Below, piece after piece: positions 18,021-27,978 of a DNA stretch of 64,000 bases. Each line of letters starts with the position of its first letter. Positions within the stretch are counted from its first letter, which is position 1. The stretch is from Puniceibacterium confluentis (GTDB taxonomy: Bacteria; Pseudomonadota; Alphaproteobacteria; Rhodobacterales; Rhodobacteraceae): contig NZ_VOJI01000015.1 of NCBI RefSeq assembly GCF_007923445.1, positions 24,207 through 88,206 of the forward strand, given 5' to 3'. A program made the translations under genes and the position numbers. Below the pieces are notes generated by a model. That model saw only the letters and a list, made by a program, of their open reading frames with translations, ran no database searches and was not told the origin of the DNA.

Positions 18021-18704
18021 ATGTCGATCTGGAGCCGCATATCCGAAGCCGTCGCCGCCCTTGCCAAGGGGGAGGGGCTGTCGGCTGTTTTCGACAAGCT
18101 GCGCGCCCCGCCGGAACGCTCTGTCGCCTTCACGATTGCGGTGATCGCGCTCAGCGCCAAGATGGCCAAGGCGGACGGTCTGGTCACACGCTCCGAGGTG
18201 TCGGCCTTTCGGGAGGTGTTTCAAATCGCCCCCGAGGACGAGGCCGGGGCTGCGCGGGTGTTCAACCTCGCGCGACAGGACGTTGCGGGATTCGAGGAAT
18301 ACGCCCGCCGGATCGGCACCATGTTCGGCGCCGAGACCGGCACGCTTTGTGATCTGATGGAAGGGTTGTTCCGCATCGCCATTGCCGATGGCAGCTATCA
18401 CCCGGCCGAGGATGCGTTTCTGATCCGGGTGGCCCAGATATTCGGCCTCACCGACAGTCAGTTTCGCGCCCTGCGCTCGCGGTTTGTGCCAGATGCGGTG
18501 CCCGATCCGTTCTGCGTGCTGGGGGTGACCCCCGAGACTCCGCTCGAGGATGTGCGCCGCGCCTGGAAGGCGCTGGTGCGCGAAACCCACCCTGACCGGA
18601 TGATCGCGCGCGGGGTCCCGGCAGAAGCCGTGAAGATGTCGGAACGCCGTCTGGTCGATATCAACCGCGCGTGGGAAGACATCTCGTCGCGCGCAACCGC
18701 GTGA
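18021..18704 (+). CDS. TerB-like plus DnaJ-domain protein (DjlA-like)
   Basis: A 227-residue protein with an N-terminal TerB-like helical domain (about 25-150, with acidic metal-binding positions in AKADGLVTRSEV and AIADGSYHPAED) and a C-terminal J domain (160-227) with an intact HPD motif (THPDRM) that would stimulate a DnaK ATPase. Unlike E. coli DjlA there is no N-terminal membrane anchor. The stop overlaps the next gene's GTG, suggesting coupling. Function is probably co-chaperone; client unknown. Confidence 0.85.
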   Translation: MSIWSRISEAVAALAKGEGLSAVFDKLRAPPERSVAFTIAVIALSAKMAKADGLVTRSEVSAFREVFQIAPEDEAGAARVFNLARQDVAGFEEYARRIGTMFGAETGTLCDLMEGLFRIAIADGSYHPAEDAFLIRVAQIFGLTDSQFRALRSRFVPDAVPDPFCVLGVTPETPLEDVRRAWKALVRETHPDRMIARGVPAEAVKMSERRLVDINRAWEDISSRATA

Positions 18705-19738
18705 CGCCGCGCGCGGCAGGGGCGACCGTGCGGCTGGCCACATACAACGTCGAATGGTTCGATGCCCTGTTCGACGATGCGGGCGCGATGCTGATGGATG
18801 ACCACCCGTCCGCGCGCCACGGCATATCCCGGGCGCAGCAGACCGAGGCGCTGGGCATGGTGTTTTCGGTGCTCGACGCCGACGGCATCATGATCATCGA
18901 AGCGCCCAATACCGGCAGGCGACGCAAGACCGCCATCGCACTTGAGAACTTTGCCCGTGCCTTTGATCTGCGTCAGGACCGTGTTGCGACAGGATTCGTC
19001 AACGACACCCAGCAAGAGATCGCATTCTTGTATGATTCCAGCGTTTTGGAGGTCACTCATGATCCAGTGGATGAAGGCGTGCCGCGCTTTGACGGCGTGT
19101 TCCACCTTGATCTCGACGTCGACGCGACCCGGGACCGGGTGGCATTCTCCAAACCGCCGCTCGAACTGGCGGTGACCACGGCGACCGGGCGCCACCTGCG
19201 TCTCATCGGGGCACATCTGAAATCAAAGGCGCCGCACGGGGCCCGCAGCCGCGACGAGGTCATGCGCCTGTCGATCGCCAACCGTCGCAAGCAGCTGGCG
19301 CAGGCAGTCTGGCTGCGCGCACGGATCGGGCTGCATCTGGAACGGGGCGAGTCGCTGATCGTGATGGGCGATCTGAATGACGGCCCCGGTCTGGATGAGT
19401 TCGAGGATCTGTTCGGCCGCTCGTCTGTCGAGATCATCCTCGGCGGCGGGTTGGACGACGCAGCCATGCAGCTGTTCGACCCGCACGCTGCACAGGCCCT
19501 GAATCGCCGCATCGGCGCGCAACCCTCGACGGCCCGGTTCTATATCAAGCCGCAAAACCGCTATCTGTCGGCTCTGCTGGACTACATCATGGTGTCGCAG
19601 GACTTGCGGGCACTCGGTCCGGTCTGGCGCATCTGGCACCCGTTCGAAGATGCGGACTGCTGGACGAACAGCGAATTGCGCGACGCGTTGCTGGTTGCCT
19701 CGGACCATTTCCCGGTGACGCTCGATATTGCGCTGTGA
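18701..19738 (+). CDS. Endonuclease/exonuclease/phosphatase-family protein
   Basis: A 345-residue hydrolase of the EEP (DNase I-like) superfamily. Motifs in order are ATYNVEWFD near the N-terminus, IIEAPN, GAHLKSKAP, GDLNDGP and SDHFPVTLDI at the end, which supply the divalent-metal catalytic site. The substrate could be DNA, a phospholipid or a small phosphate ester. I chose the GTG at 18701, which overlaps the previous TGA (GTGA); a GTG at 18728 just before the first motif is an alternative. There is no signal peptide. Confidence 0.82.
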   Translation: MTPRAAGATVRLATYNVEWFDALFDDAGAMLMDDHPSARHGISRAQQTEALGMVFSVLDADGIMIIEAPNTGRRRKTAIALENFARAFDLRQDRVATGFVNDTQQEIAFLYDSSVLEVTHDPVDEGVPRFDGVFHLDLDVDATRDRVAFSKPPLELAVTTATGRHLRLIGAHLKSKAPHGARSRDEVMRLSIANRRKQLAQAVWLRARIGLHLERGESLIVMGDLNDGPGLDEFEDLFGRSSVEIILGGGLDDAAMQLFDPHAAQALNRRIGAQPSTARFYIKPQNRYLSALLDYIMVSQDLRALGPVWRIWHPFEDADCWTNSELRDALLVASDHFPVTLDIAL

Positions 19739-19776
19739 CCCTTTGCGCAGAGCGTCGGCGCCCCTATATTCGGTCC

Positions 19777-20133
19777 ATGAACAAGTTGTCCGCCGCCCTT
19801 CTTGTCGTTGTACTGGCCACGCCCCTGACCGCGCAGGAGAGTGACAGCGAAGGCTTTGACCTGATGAAAGAGGGCGCGCGGCTGCTGTTTCGCGGCTTGA
19901 TCGAAGAGATGGGGCCGGCGCTGGAGGATCTGCAGGATCTTGCAGAGGATCTGCGCCCGAGGATCAAGGATTTTGCGCAGGAAATGGGGCCCGCCCTGCG
20001 GGATCTGATGGCCGAGGTCGACGACTGGTCGCTGTACTATCCGCCCGAGATGCTGCCGAACGGCGACATCATCATGCGCCGCAAGACACCCGAGGAACTG
20101 GCGCCGCAGCCGGGCGAAGAGATCGAGCTGTAG
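19777..20133 (+). CDS. Small secreted amphipathic-helix protein
   Basis: A 118-residue protein with a signal peptide (residues 1-19, cleavage at LTAQ). The mature region contains a repeated amphipathic unit: EEMGPALEDL and, about 28 residues later, QEMGPALRDL, with acidic DLAEDLRPRIKDF between them. It ends in a Pro/Glu-rich tail. No family is recognised, although relatives appear common in Rhodobacteraceae. Such helices could bind membranes or form a coiled coil in the periplasm; this is inference. Confidence 0.7.
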   Translation: MNKLSAALLVVVLATPLTAQESDSEGFDLMKEGARLLFRGLIEEMGPALEDLQDLAEDLRPRIKDFAQEMGPALRDLMAEVDDWSLYYPPEMLPNGDIIMRRKTPEELAPQPGEEIEL

Positions 20134-20145
20134 CGCGTTGCGGGT

Positions 20146-21690
20146 TCAGAGCAGTTTGATTTCGCTTTGCGCACCCATCGCGCGCGCGAGCGAGCCAAAG
20201 CGGGATTCGGCCACTTCACCGAACAGAGGCTGCGCATCCCTGGTCAGGATCAGCCGCAGAACCTTGTTCTTGGGCTGCCACTGAAGCGTCGCGCCATCCT
20301 GCGACGTGTCGGACATCCACAGCATTGCACCAAAGCGCATCGCCTTGCCCAGTATTTCGGCCTGTTGCTTGCCCGGACCGTCAAGCAGGTCGTAGAGATC
20401 CTCGAACCGGGTACCTTCGCGTTTGTTGCGGTACCGGTGCAGCAGGGCAAGCCCGAGAAACACCCGCTCTGCATGGCTGAGCCCGCCCAGGTTGGCGCGG
20501 GTGGCATTGTCAAAACAGGTTTCGGCCCGATAGTCCGGATGCGCCCGCCAGCTCACGTCGTGCAGCAGGCAGGCCGCGCGGACCAGCCGCTGGCGCGATG
20601 CCGGGCTGTTGCGAAAGATCGGCAGCACAAACTTGTACAGCTTTTTGCCAAAGCCGGGCAGGCGGGCGTCCTTGGCCTCGGCAAAGCGGCAGGCCTCGAT
20701 CAGCGGATCCCGGTCACGCAGAGCCTGCGGCATCTGTTCGTACAGCAGTCCTTCGCGGATGCCATAGCTGGAAATCGCGATATCCTTGGGTTTGAACACC
20801 TGCACCAGGCGACGCAGCACTTCGGCGGCATAGGGCACAAGCGACATCCGGGCAGAGGACAAGGAACACTGGCCGCGCAGCTCTTCGAGATCGGACTTTT
20901 CAATGTATTTCACAGTTGCCTGCACCGACTTCGAAGTCATCCGGTATTCGTGCAGCACATGCAGCGGATACCCCTGGCGGTGCATGTCGATGCGCGCAAT
21001 CGCCCGCCAGGATCCGCCAACCAGAAACAGACGGTCGCGCTGGGTGCCCATGGTCTTGGACAAATGGTCCAGTGTTTCGCGGATCACCGCGTCGCGCGCT
21101 TTTTTACCGCCGGCCAGATCGCGCAGTTTCAGGGGTCCGAGCGCCGAGGTCATGCGCTTGCCGACCCGGCCATCGGCAATCTCGGCCAGTTCCATCGACG
21201 ACCCGCCGACGTCGCAAATCAGCCCGTAGCTGCCCGGCCAGCCCAGCAGAACACCCTGGGCGGAAAGCCGCGCTTCTTCTTCGCCGTCAATGACCCAGAT
21301 GCGCAGGCCGGTTGCGGCCTCGACTTCGGCGCGAAAGGCGGGGCCGTCCTCGGCTTCGCGCATCGCGGCTGTCGCGACGGCGGTCAGGGGGGGCAGGTTC
21401 ATGCCGTCGGCCAGCATCTGGAACCGGCGGATGGCGCCAAAGGCCCGGGCCTTGCCTTCGGGGTTCAGGCGTCCGGTTTCGGACATGCCGGCCCCCAGGC
21501 CGCACATGATCTTTTCGTTGTAAAAATAGGCAGGGGACCGGGCGGCGCCGTCGAACACCACAAGCCGGACCGAGTTCGAGCCGATGTCGATCACGCCGAC
21601 ACGGGACAGGGCGCGGGCCAGCGGGTCGTCAAACAGGGGGCGTCCGAAGGGCCCCCAATCCGGGTGGGACGGGTCCAAGGTGTTGTCCAT
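20146..21690 (-). CDS. ppx: Exopolyphosphatase/pppGpp phosphohydrolase (Ppx/GppA)
   Basis: Degrades polyphosphate from the chain end, or pppGpp to ppGpp. The actin-like ATPase fold is shown by GVIDIGSNSVRLVV (phosphate 1 loop) and ICDVGGSSMELAEI (phosphate 2), and a C-terminal HD-like helical region contains AACLLHDVSWRAHPDYR. At 514 residues it is full length. Two ATGs lie six bases apart: GAAGGGG directly abuts the upstream ATG (21696), leaving proper 6-nt spacing only for 21690, which I use. Last gene of the perM-hdaA-ppk1-ppx run. Confidence 0.94.
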   Translation of the reverse strand: MDNTLDPSHPDWGPFGRPLFDDPLARALSRVGVIDIGSNSVRLVVFDGAARSPAYFYNEKIMCGLGAGMSETGRLNPEGKARAFGAIRRFQMLADGMNLPPLTAVATAAMREAEDGPAFRAEVEAATGLRIWVIDGEEEARLSAQGVLLGWPGSYGLICDVGGSSMELAEIADGRVGKRMTSALGPLKLRDLAGGKKARDAVIRETLDHLSKTMGTQRDRLFLVGGSWRAIARIDMHRQGYPLHVLHEYRMTSKSVQATVKYIEKSDLEELRGQCSLSSARMSLVPYAAEVLRRLVQVFKPKDIAISSYGIREGLLYEQMPQALRDRDPLIEACRFAEAKDARLPGFGKKLYKFVLPIFRNSPASRQRLVRAACLLHDVSWRAHPDYRAETCFDNATRANLGGLSHAERVFLGLALLHRYRNKREGTRFEDLYDLLDGPGKQQAEILGKAMRFGAMLWMSDTSQDGATLQWQPKNKVLRLILTRDAQPLFGEVAESRFGSLARAMGAQSEIKLL

Positions 21691-21790
21691 AATCATCCCC
21701 TTCAGCCTCGGGGCAACATGACGCAGGCTCTGCTGCCCGTCAAGAAACCAGCCGGTTTTCTCGGGAGTCCAGAAGGGTAGGAAACCGCCC

Positions 21791-23968
21791 CTAGCTGTCG
21801 TCGGTGTGGGTCAGTTGCGGCACATCCTTGGCCCCGGCGGACCCGCGGCCCGACAGCGACGGATTTTCCATGAAGAAGCGGTGGCAGTTGAAGGCGAATT
21901 CGCCTTCCGGCACCGGGTGGCGGACAAAGGCGCCCGAGGGCTCCATCACCCAGCTTTGTGCGGTATCGGCAAGGTTCGCCGCCATGATCTGGCTCACGAT
22001 CTGTGCCTTCACGGTGTCATTTTCAATCTCGATCAGTGTTTCGACCCGGCGCGCCAGATTGCGGCCCATCCAGTCGGCGGACGAGATGAACACCCGGGAC
22101 TTGCGGTGCGGCAGACCGTGGCCATTGCCGAAACAGGCAATGCGGCTGTGTTCGAGAAACCGCCCGACGATGGATTTCACCCGGATATTTTCCGACAGGC
22201 CCTTGATGCCCGGGCGGATGCCGCAGATGCCGCGGATCACCAGGTCAATCCTTACACCGGCCTGCGAGGCGGCATACAGCGCGTCGATGATGTCCGGCTC
22301 GATCAGCGAGTTCATCTTGACCCAGATCTGCGCCGGCTTGCCGGCCTGCGCGTGGGCTGCCTCGGCCTCGATCATCTCGATGATCCGCGGCTTGAGCGAA
22401 TGCGGCGAGATGGCGAGGTTTTCCAGCCGTTCGGGCAGGGCGTAGCCCGACAGGTAGTTGAACACCTTCGACGCATCGCGCCCCAGCTTGCGGTCACAGG
22501 TGAAGAACGACAGGTCGGTATAGATCTTGGCGGTGATCGGGTGGTAGTTTCCGGTGCCGTAATGGGTATAGGTCACCAGCTTTTCGCCTTCGCGGCGGAC
22601 CACGGCGCTGATCTTGGCGTGGGTCTTCCAGTCCAGAAAGCCATAGACAACATGCGCGCCCGAACGTTCCAGCCGCCGCGACTGGCGGATGTTGGCGGCC
22701 TCGTCGAAACGGGCCTTGAGCTCGACCAGAGCCGTCACCGATTTGCCGTCCTCGGCCGCCTCGCACAGGGCATCGACGATGGGTGAGTTGCGCGACGTGC
22801 GGTAGAGCGTCTGCTTGATTGCCACCACGTCGGGGTCGCGCGCCGCCTGCGCCAGAAACCGCGTCACCATCTCGAAGGTTTCGTAGGGATGGTGCAGCAG
22901 CATGTCCTTCTGACGGATCGCGGCAAACATGTCGCCGTCGTGGTCCTGCACCCGTTCGGGAACGCGCGGGGTGAAAAGCGGCCACAGCAGGTCGGCACGG
23001 GAATCCAGGACAAGTTCCTTGAGATCGGCGGCGCCGATCATGCCTTCGAGCTCGATCACCTCGTCGTCCTTGACGTGCAGTTCACGCATCACGACCGATT
23101 TCAGCCCTTTGGGGGCGCCGGCAGAGATGGTCAGACGGACAACTTCGCCCCGGCGGCGGCGCTTGAGCGCAACCTCGAATTCGCGCACCAGATCTTCGGC
23201 CTCTTCCTCGACTTCGAGATCGCTGTCGCGCAGCACGCGGAACCCGAACTGGTCCTTGACGCGGTAGCCGGGGAACAGGCTGTCGATGTGCAGCAGCAGC
23301 ACGTCTTCGAGAAAGATGAAGCGGCTTTGGCCCTCTTCACAGGGCAGGGCGACAAAGCGGTCGATCTGCGCCGGGATCGGCAGCAGCGCCTGAAGCCCGC
23401 GTTTGTCGCGGCTGCGTTCCAGTTGCAGCGCAAGGCAATAGCCGTTGTTGGCGATGAACGGGAAGGGATGTGCCGGGTCGATGGCAAGCGGCGACAGCAC
23501 CGGAAAGATCTGTTCAAGGAACGTCTCGGCCAGATGTTCCTGGTCTGCCTTGGTCAGCGCGTCGCGGTTGACGACGGTGATGCCATGGGTTTCCATCTCG
23601 GCGCGCAGCGCGGTCAGCACCCGCTGCTGCGATGCCATCAGGGCGCGGGCGTCCTCGTTGATCAGCACCAGCTGCGCCAGCGGTGTGAGCCCGTCAGCGG
23701 CCGGCGTGGTGTTGCCCGCCTGCGCCAGTTCGCGCAGCCCGGCAACACGAACGGTGTAGAATTCGTCAAGGTTGGCGGCCGAGATCGACACGAAGCGCAG
23801 GCGTTCCAGCAGCGGGACACGCGGGTTCTCGGCCTCTTCCAGCACCCGCCAGTTGAACCCCAGCCAGCTGAGTTCGCGGTTGTAGAAGCGGCCCGGCCCG
23901 GACAGGTCCGTGTCGGGCAGGTCGACCGGGGCGGGCAGTGCGGCTTTGAGAAAATCTGCTTGTGTCAT
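21791..23968 (-). CDS. ppk: Polyphosphate kinase 1
   Basis: Polymerises the gamma-phosphate of ATP into polyphosphate. The 725 residues cover N, head, and two phospholipase-D-like C domains. The phosphorylated His lies in YTHYGTGNYHP, and SSADWMGRNLARRVETL is the conserved C2 motif. The kinase sits between hdaA (40 bp upstream) and ppx (about 100 bp downstream), so the making and breaking of polyphosphate are encoded together. Confidence 0.97.
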   Translation of the reverse strand: MTQADFLKAALPAPVDLPDTDLSGPGRFYNRELSWLGFNWRVLEEAENPRVPLLERLRFVSISAANLDEFYTVRVAGLRELAQAGNTTPAADGLTPLAQLVLINEDARALMASQQRVLTALRAEMETHGITVVNRDALTKADQEHLAETFLEQIFPVLSPLAIDPAHPFPFIANNGYCLALQLERSRDKRGLQALLPIPAQIDRFVALPCEEGQSRFIFLEDVLLLHIDSLFPGYRVKDQFGFRVLRDSDLEVEEEAEDLVREFEVALKRRRRGEVVRLTISAGAPKGLKSVVMRELHVKDDEVIELEGMIGAADLKELVLDSRADLLWPLFTPRVPERVQDHDGDMFAAIRQKDMLLHHPYETFEMVTRFLAQAARDPDVVAIKQTLYRTSRNSPIVDALCEAAEDGKSVTALVELKARFDEAANIRQSRRLERSGAHVVYGFLDWKTHAKISAVVRREGEKLVTYTHYGTGNYHPITAKIYTDLSFFTCDRKLGRDASKVFNYLSGYALPERLENLAISPHSLKPRIIEMIEAEAAHAQAGKPAQIWVKMNSLIEPDIIDALYAASQAGVRIDLVIRGICGIRPGIKGLSENIRVKSIVGRFLEHSRIACFGNGHGLPHRKSRVFISSADWMGRNLARRVETLIEIENDTVKAQIVSQIMAANLADTAQSWVMEPSGAFVRHPVPEGEFAFNCHRFFMENPSLSGRGSAGAKDVPQLTHTDDS

Positions 23969-24007
23969 GAGGGCCTTATTGGGGGCGCGTGTAAAGTCTG
24001 TGTGACG

Positions 24008-24703
24008 TCAGGTGGCGTCTTCGTCAAATTGGGGTTCGATCTCTGCCAGGATCCGGCGGGCAAGGCTGCGGCTGGCGCCTTTGGGGGTGCCAAGGGCCGC
24101 ATCGTCGATCGCGTCCACCAGACGCCCGGCCATGTCAAAGGACCGCGGCATGTGGCGGACAAGATAGCTGATCGCATCGGGCGCCGGAACGATCTGGCGG
24201 TCCGCGAACAGCTTGGCCAGCACGGCGCACAGCAGGTCATCGTCCGGGTGGGTAAGGCGGGCCGCCTGGGTGCCCATGACGCGGCTGGCAAGGTCCGGCA
24301 GGCCCAGCCGCCACTGCGCCGGCGGGGTGATCGCGGTCAGCAACAGCGAGTTGCCCTGTGCGAGGGTCAGGTTGTGCAGATGGAACAGCGCCTCTTCGGC
24401 CTCGGCGATGCCGGCCACGGCGGGAACATCCTCGACACAGACATGCGCCTCTGCCAGCTGCGGGATGTCGGCATCGGGCAGGTCGCGCGACTGCAGGATG
24501 GCGGCACCGGACTCGGCGCGCCAGACATGGGCGAGATGGGTCTTGCCGGACCCCTTTGGCCCGGTCAGCACCAGCTTGCGGCCGGGCCAGTCGCGCCAGC
24601 CGTCGATCTGCGCGGTGGCCAGCGCATTGGCGTCGGAGACATAGAAATCGCCGCGACCCAGGGCGGGGCGGAACGGAAGGTCAAGTTTGAGCTGGCGTGC
24701 CAT
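24008..24703 (-). CDS. hdaA: DnaA-like replication regulator HdaA
   Basis: A 231-residue AAA+ protein related to the DnaA ATPase domain but without the DNA-binding domain. With the DNA sliding clamp it promotes ATP hydrolysis by DnaA and so prevents re-initiation. The N-terminal clamp-binding motif QLKLDLPF (residues 4-11) and Walker A GPKGSGKTHL (about residues 48-57) are clear. It begins 3 bp after the perM stop, so the two are tightly coupled. Confidence 0.92.
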   Translation of the reverse strand: MARQLKLDLPFRPALGRGDFYVSDANALATAQIDGWRDWPGRKLVLTGPKGSGKTHLAHVWRAESGAAILQSRDLPDADIPQLAEAHVCVEDVPAVAGIAEAEEALFHLHNLTLAQGNSLLLTAITPPAQWRLGLPDLASRVMGTQAARLTHPDDDLLCAVLAKLFADRQIVPAPDAISYLVRHMPRSFDMAGRLVDAIDDAALGTPKGASRSLARRILAEIEPQFDEDAT

Positions 24704-24706
24704 GAT

Positions 24707-25795
24707 CTAGTCCAGGCGTTCTGGGAGGGGGGCCACATCCCCCGGCAATGTCCCGGTATAAAGGCTGCTGCCCTTGTAGCGCGCCACGGCAAAACGGGCG
24801 ATCACGCCCAGTGCGGCGGCCATCGGAACAGCGATCAGCATCCCGACAAAGCCGAAGAGGGTGCCAAAGACCGACAGGGCAAAGATCAGCCAGACCGGGT
24901 GCAACCCGACGGAATTGCCAACCAGTTTCGGCGTCAGCACGTTGCCTTCGATGACCTGACCCAGCACGAAGATCCCGGCGACCAGTCCCAGCGACAGCCA
25001 GTCGCCCCAGAACTGGAACAACCCGAGACCGATCGCCAGCGCGCCGCCGACCAGCGCCCCGACGTAGGGAATAAAGGTGATCAGCCCGGCGACAAAGCCC
25101 ACCACAAGACCGAACTGCAACCCGACCAGCATCAGCGCCAGCGCATAGTATGTGCCCAGGATCAGGCAGACCGTGCCCATGCCGCGGATGAACGATGCCA
25201 GAGTGTTGTCGATTTCGCTGGCCAGGTGACGGATCGTCGGGGCGTGGTCGCGCGGCAATAGCTCGTCTATCCGCGCCACCATCCGGTCCCAGTCCAGCAG
25301 CAGATAGACGGCCACCACCGGCACGATGATGAACAGCACGACGATGTTCAGGATGGAGGCGGCGGATGACAGCGCGGTATTGAGCAGCTCCCCGCCGCGA
25401 TCGCGGATGGTGTTGCCGATGGACACCAGGGTTTCGCGGACCACGCCGCCTTCATCCAGCAGATTGGGGAACCGCTCGGCCAGAAAGGTTTGCAGGTTGT
25501 TGAACAGCTGCGGCGCGGTGTTGATCAACTGTCCGGTCTGCTGGATCAGCAGCGGCACCACCAGCAGCATGAGCAGCACAAAGATCAGCAGCGCGACCAG
25601 CGTGATCGTCGCCGTGGCCAGCGCCCGGCTGAATCCCAGTCGTTCGAGCCGGTCGGCGACCGGGTCAAGGAAATAGGCAATTGCACCGCCCACCAGAAAC
25701 GGCAGCAGTACGTTGCCGAGATACCAGAGCGCCACCGCAAAGACGAGCGTGGCAATGCCCCAGTATTTCAGCTGATCGCGTGCGGGCAACGCCAT
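24707..25795 (-). CDS. perM: AI-2E/PerM-family membrane transporter
   Basis: A 362-residue inner-membrane protein of the AI-2E (PerM/TqsA) family with about eight transmembrane helices: two near the N-terminus, then a soluble stretch (QQTGQLINTAPQLFNNLQTF), and the family signature FIPYVGALVGG in the C-terminal half. The substrate cannot be named; relatives export quorum signals or sodium. The ATG at 25795 is chosen over a GTG at 25804 whose spacing to CAGGAG is only 3 nt. In alphaproteobacteria this gene is often next to hdaA. Confidence 0.88.
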   Translation of the reverse strand: MALPARDQLKYWGIATLVFAVALWYLGNVLLPFLVGGAIAYFLDPVADRLERLGFSRALATATITLVALLIFVLLMLLVVPLLIQQTGQLINTAPQLFNNLQTFLAERFPNLLDEGGVVRETLVSIGNTIRDRGGELLNTALSSAASILNIVVLFIIVPVVAVYLLLDWDRMVARIDELLPRDHAPTIRHLASEIDNTLASFIRGMGTVCLILGTYYALALMLVGLQFGLVVGFVAGLITFIPYVGALVGGALAIGLGLFQFWGDWLSLGLVAGIFVLGQVIEGNVLTPKLVGNSVGLHPVWLIFALSVFGTLFGFVGMLIAVPMAAALGVIARFAVARYKGSSLYTGTLPGDVAPLPERLD

Positions 25796-26023
25796 GATCG
25801 TCACAAACTCCTGTAGCTACGCCCTACATCGCGGTTTGTTGGCAGGGATTCAAGGCCCCGGGGCTGGCGGGGGCGGTCCAACCGCCCGAACCGGCGTTTT
25901 ATGCTCCGCAGGCCGGAGGGCACGGTGCCGCAGTGTGACACTGGCCGGATTTGGCCCCCTTGCCAAGAGGGGTCCCTTGGCTCACAACCCAAGGCGACCC
26001 ATTTTTCGTCCAGAGGAACACCG

Positions 26024-27367
26024 ATGCGCCTGAGCCGTTACTTTATGCCTGTCCTGCGCGAGACACCTGCGGAAGCGCAGATCGTCAGCCACCGCTACAT
26101 GCTGCGCGCCGGTATGATCAAACAGGCCGCGGCAGGGATCTATTCCTGGCTGCCGCTGGGCTACAGGGTGCTGCGCAACATCGAGCGGATCGTGCACGAG
26201 GAACAGCAGCGCGCCGGCCACATTCCAATGCTGATGCCGACGCTGCAGTCGGCGGATCTGTGGAAGGAATCGGGGCGTTATGACGCCTATGGCCCCGAAA
26301 TGCTGCGCATCAAGGACCGTCAGGACCGCGACATGCTCTACGGTCCGACCAACGAGGAAATGATCACCGACATTTTCCGCAGCCACGTCGGGTCATACAA
26401 GGACCTGCCGATGACGCTGTACCACATCCAGTGGAAATTCCGCGACGAGATGCGCCCCCGCTTCGGGGTCATGCGTGGCCGCGAATTCCTGATGAAGGAC
26501 GGCTACAATTTCGACCTGACCAAAGAGGACGCCTTGCACGCCTACAACCGGCACCTGGTCAGCTATCTGCGCAGCTACGAACGGATGGGCCTGCAGGCGA
26601 TCCCGATGCGGGCGGATTCCGGTCCCATCGGCGGCGACGACACCCACGAATTCCTGGTGCTGGCGGACACCGGAGAATCCGAGGTGTTTTATGACAGCGA
26701 CATCACCGAACTGAAGTTCGGCGACCGCACCATCGACTATGACTCGGTCGAGCAGTGCCAGGCGGTGCTCGAAGAGTTCACGTCGCGCTACGCCCGCACC
26801 GATGAAACCCATGATGCCGCCTTGTTCAACGAGGTTCCCGAAGCGCGCCGCCGGGTCGCGCGCGGCATCGAGGTCGGGCAGATCTTCTATTTCGGCACCA
26901 AATATTCCGCCGCCATGGGGGCCACGGTGGTGGACGAAACCGGCGCAAAGGTTCCGGTGCACATGGGTTCGCACGGGATCGGCGTGTCGCGTCTTCTGGG
27001 CGCGATCATCGAGGCAAGCCATGACGACAAGGGCATCATCTGGCCCGAGGGTGTGACGCCTTTCCATTGCGGGATCGTGAACCTGCGCCAGGGCGATACA
27101 GAGGCGGATGCCGCCTGTCAGTCACTGTACGACGCGTTGACGGCCCTGGGGCTGGAGCCTCTCTACGATGACAGGGATGAACGCGCAGGCGCCAAGTTCG
27201 CGACCATGGACCTGATCGGGCTGCCGTGGCGCATCACCGTGGGTCCGCGCGGGCTCAAGAACGGCGTGGTGGAACTGACGTCGCGCCGCACCGGCGACAG
27301 CGAGGAACTGCCCCCCGCAGCGGCCATCGCGAAGATTGCGGCCATCTACGGCGCGATCGCGGCCTGA
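26024..27367 (+). CDS. proS: Prolyl-tRNA synthetase (short, alphaproteobacterial type)
   Basis: Charges tRNA-Pro with proline. At 447 residues this is the short bacterial ProRS lacking the ~180-residue YbaK-like editing insertion. Class II motif 1 (residues near 65-75), motif 2 ([21 protein letters not shown]), motif 3 ([13 protein letters not shown]) and a C-terminal anticodon-binding domain are present. The ATG at 26024 follows CAGAGGAACACCG. It diverges from perM across about 230 bp. Confidence 0.96.
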   Translation: MRLSRYFMPVLRETPAEAQIVSHRYMLRAGMIKQAAAGIYSWLPLGYRVLRNIERIVHEEQQRAGHIPMLMPTLQSADLWKESGRYDAYGPEMLRIKDRQDRDMLYGPTNEEMITDIFRSHVGSYKDLPMTLYHIQWKFRDEMRPRFGVMRGREFLMKDGYNFDLTKEDALHAYNRHLVSYLRSYERMGLQAIPMRADSGPIGGDDTHEFLVLADTGESEVFYDSDITELKFGDRTIDYDSVEQCQAVLEEFTSRYARTDETHDAALFNEVPEARRRVARGIEVGQIFYFGTKYSAAMGATVVDETGAKVPVHMGSHGIGVSRLLGAIIEASHDDKGIIWPEGVTPFHCGIVNLRQGDTEADAACQSLYDALTALGLEPLYDDRDERAGAKFATMDLIGLPWRITVGPRGLKNGVVELTSRRTGDSEELPPAAAIAKIAAIYGAIAA

Positions 27368-27444
27368 AGACTGGCTGGCGCGCCGGGAACCTGCCAGGTT
27401 ATCTCCTGCATCCGCAAAGAGGGTGACCATGAGGAACAAGCCGC

Positions 27445-27934
27445 ATGATCCTGCGCGCCATCGCCCTGGCTGCCGGGCGGGGCGGCGCTGTCGGGCTGTC
27501 GCAATTCCCGGAATTTTCGCAACAGTATTTGCTGCGGCTTGGCGGAGCGGTGGACGGCCTCGCGCGGGTGATCCGGCAGTTTGACAGAGATGCAGCCAAG
27601 GTCAGTTTCAGTCGCGGAACTGAGGCAAAGCGGTGCCTTCGGTGCTGAAAGGACCAGAACCATGCAGGATACCCTGGCCGGGTACCGACGCCTGAGCCGT
27701 GACCACATCGCGCTCGAGGCGGCAGACCCGTTCACACGTGTGTGCCTTGCGGGACATTTGCATGACGCCGAAATCGCCGCGCGGACATGGACAGCTTACC
27801 GGCCCGCGCTGCCGGTGTCCTTCGAGGCGGCAGTCTTCGGCAGTGGCGGGAGCGCGTCGTTCGCAGGCGCAACTGCCGGGCACTTGTCGCTGTTCCCGGG
27901 ACGCCTTCGCTGCCGACGCCGCGCGCCGGGCTGA
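27445..27934 (+). pseudogene. Frameshifted DUF2937-family gene
   Basis: The first reading frame (27445 on) encodes the typical DUF2937 N-terminus, MILRAIALAAGRGGAVGLSQ followed by FPEFSQQYLLRLGGAVD, and stops at 27648. The family's continuation is found in the next frame, roughly from 27610 to 27934: a segment with AELRQSGAFGAERTRTM, then ALEAADPFTRV, TWTAYRPALPVSFEAAVFG and a short Arg-rich end. The switch falls near 27600-27620. One indel, or a sequencing error, therefore breaks an inner-membrane protein of unknown function. The expected C-terminal membrane helix is also degenerate. The rest of the 27368-28051 gap holds only the twin palindromes. Confidence 0.6.
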
Positions 27935-27978
27935 GACGGTTGCGGCTCCGGCGTTCGGATCCTCCCGCGACCGGGGCG

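Noticed and set aside
22889-25261. 790-codon plus-strand frame opposite ppk, hdaA and perM
   Set aside because: Antisense shadow of three real genes; no start signal or domain.
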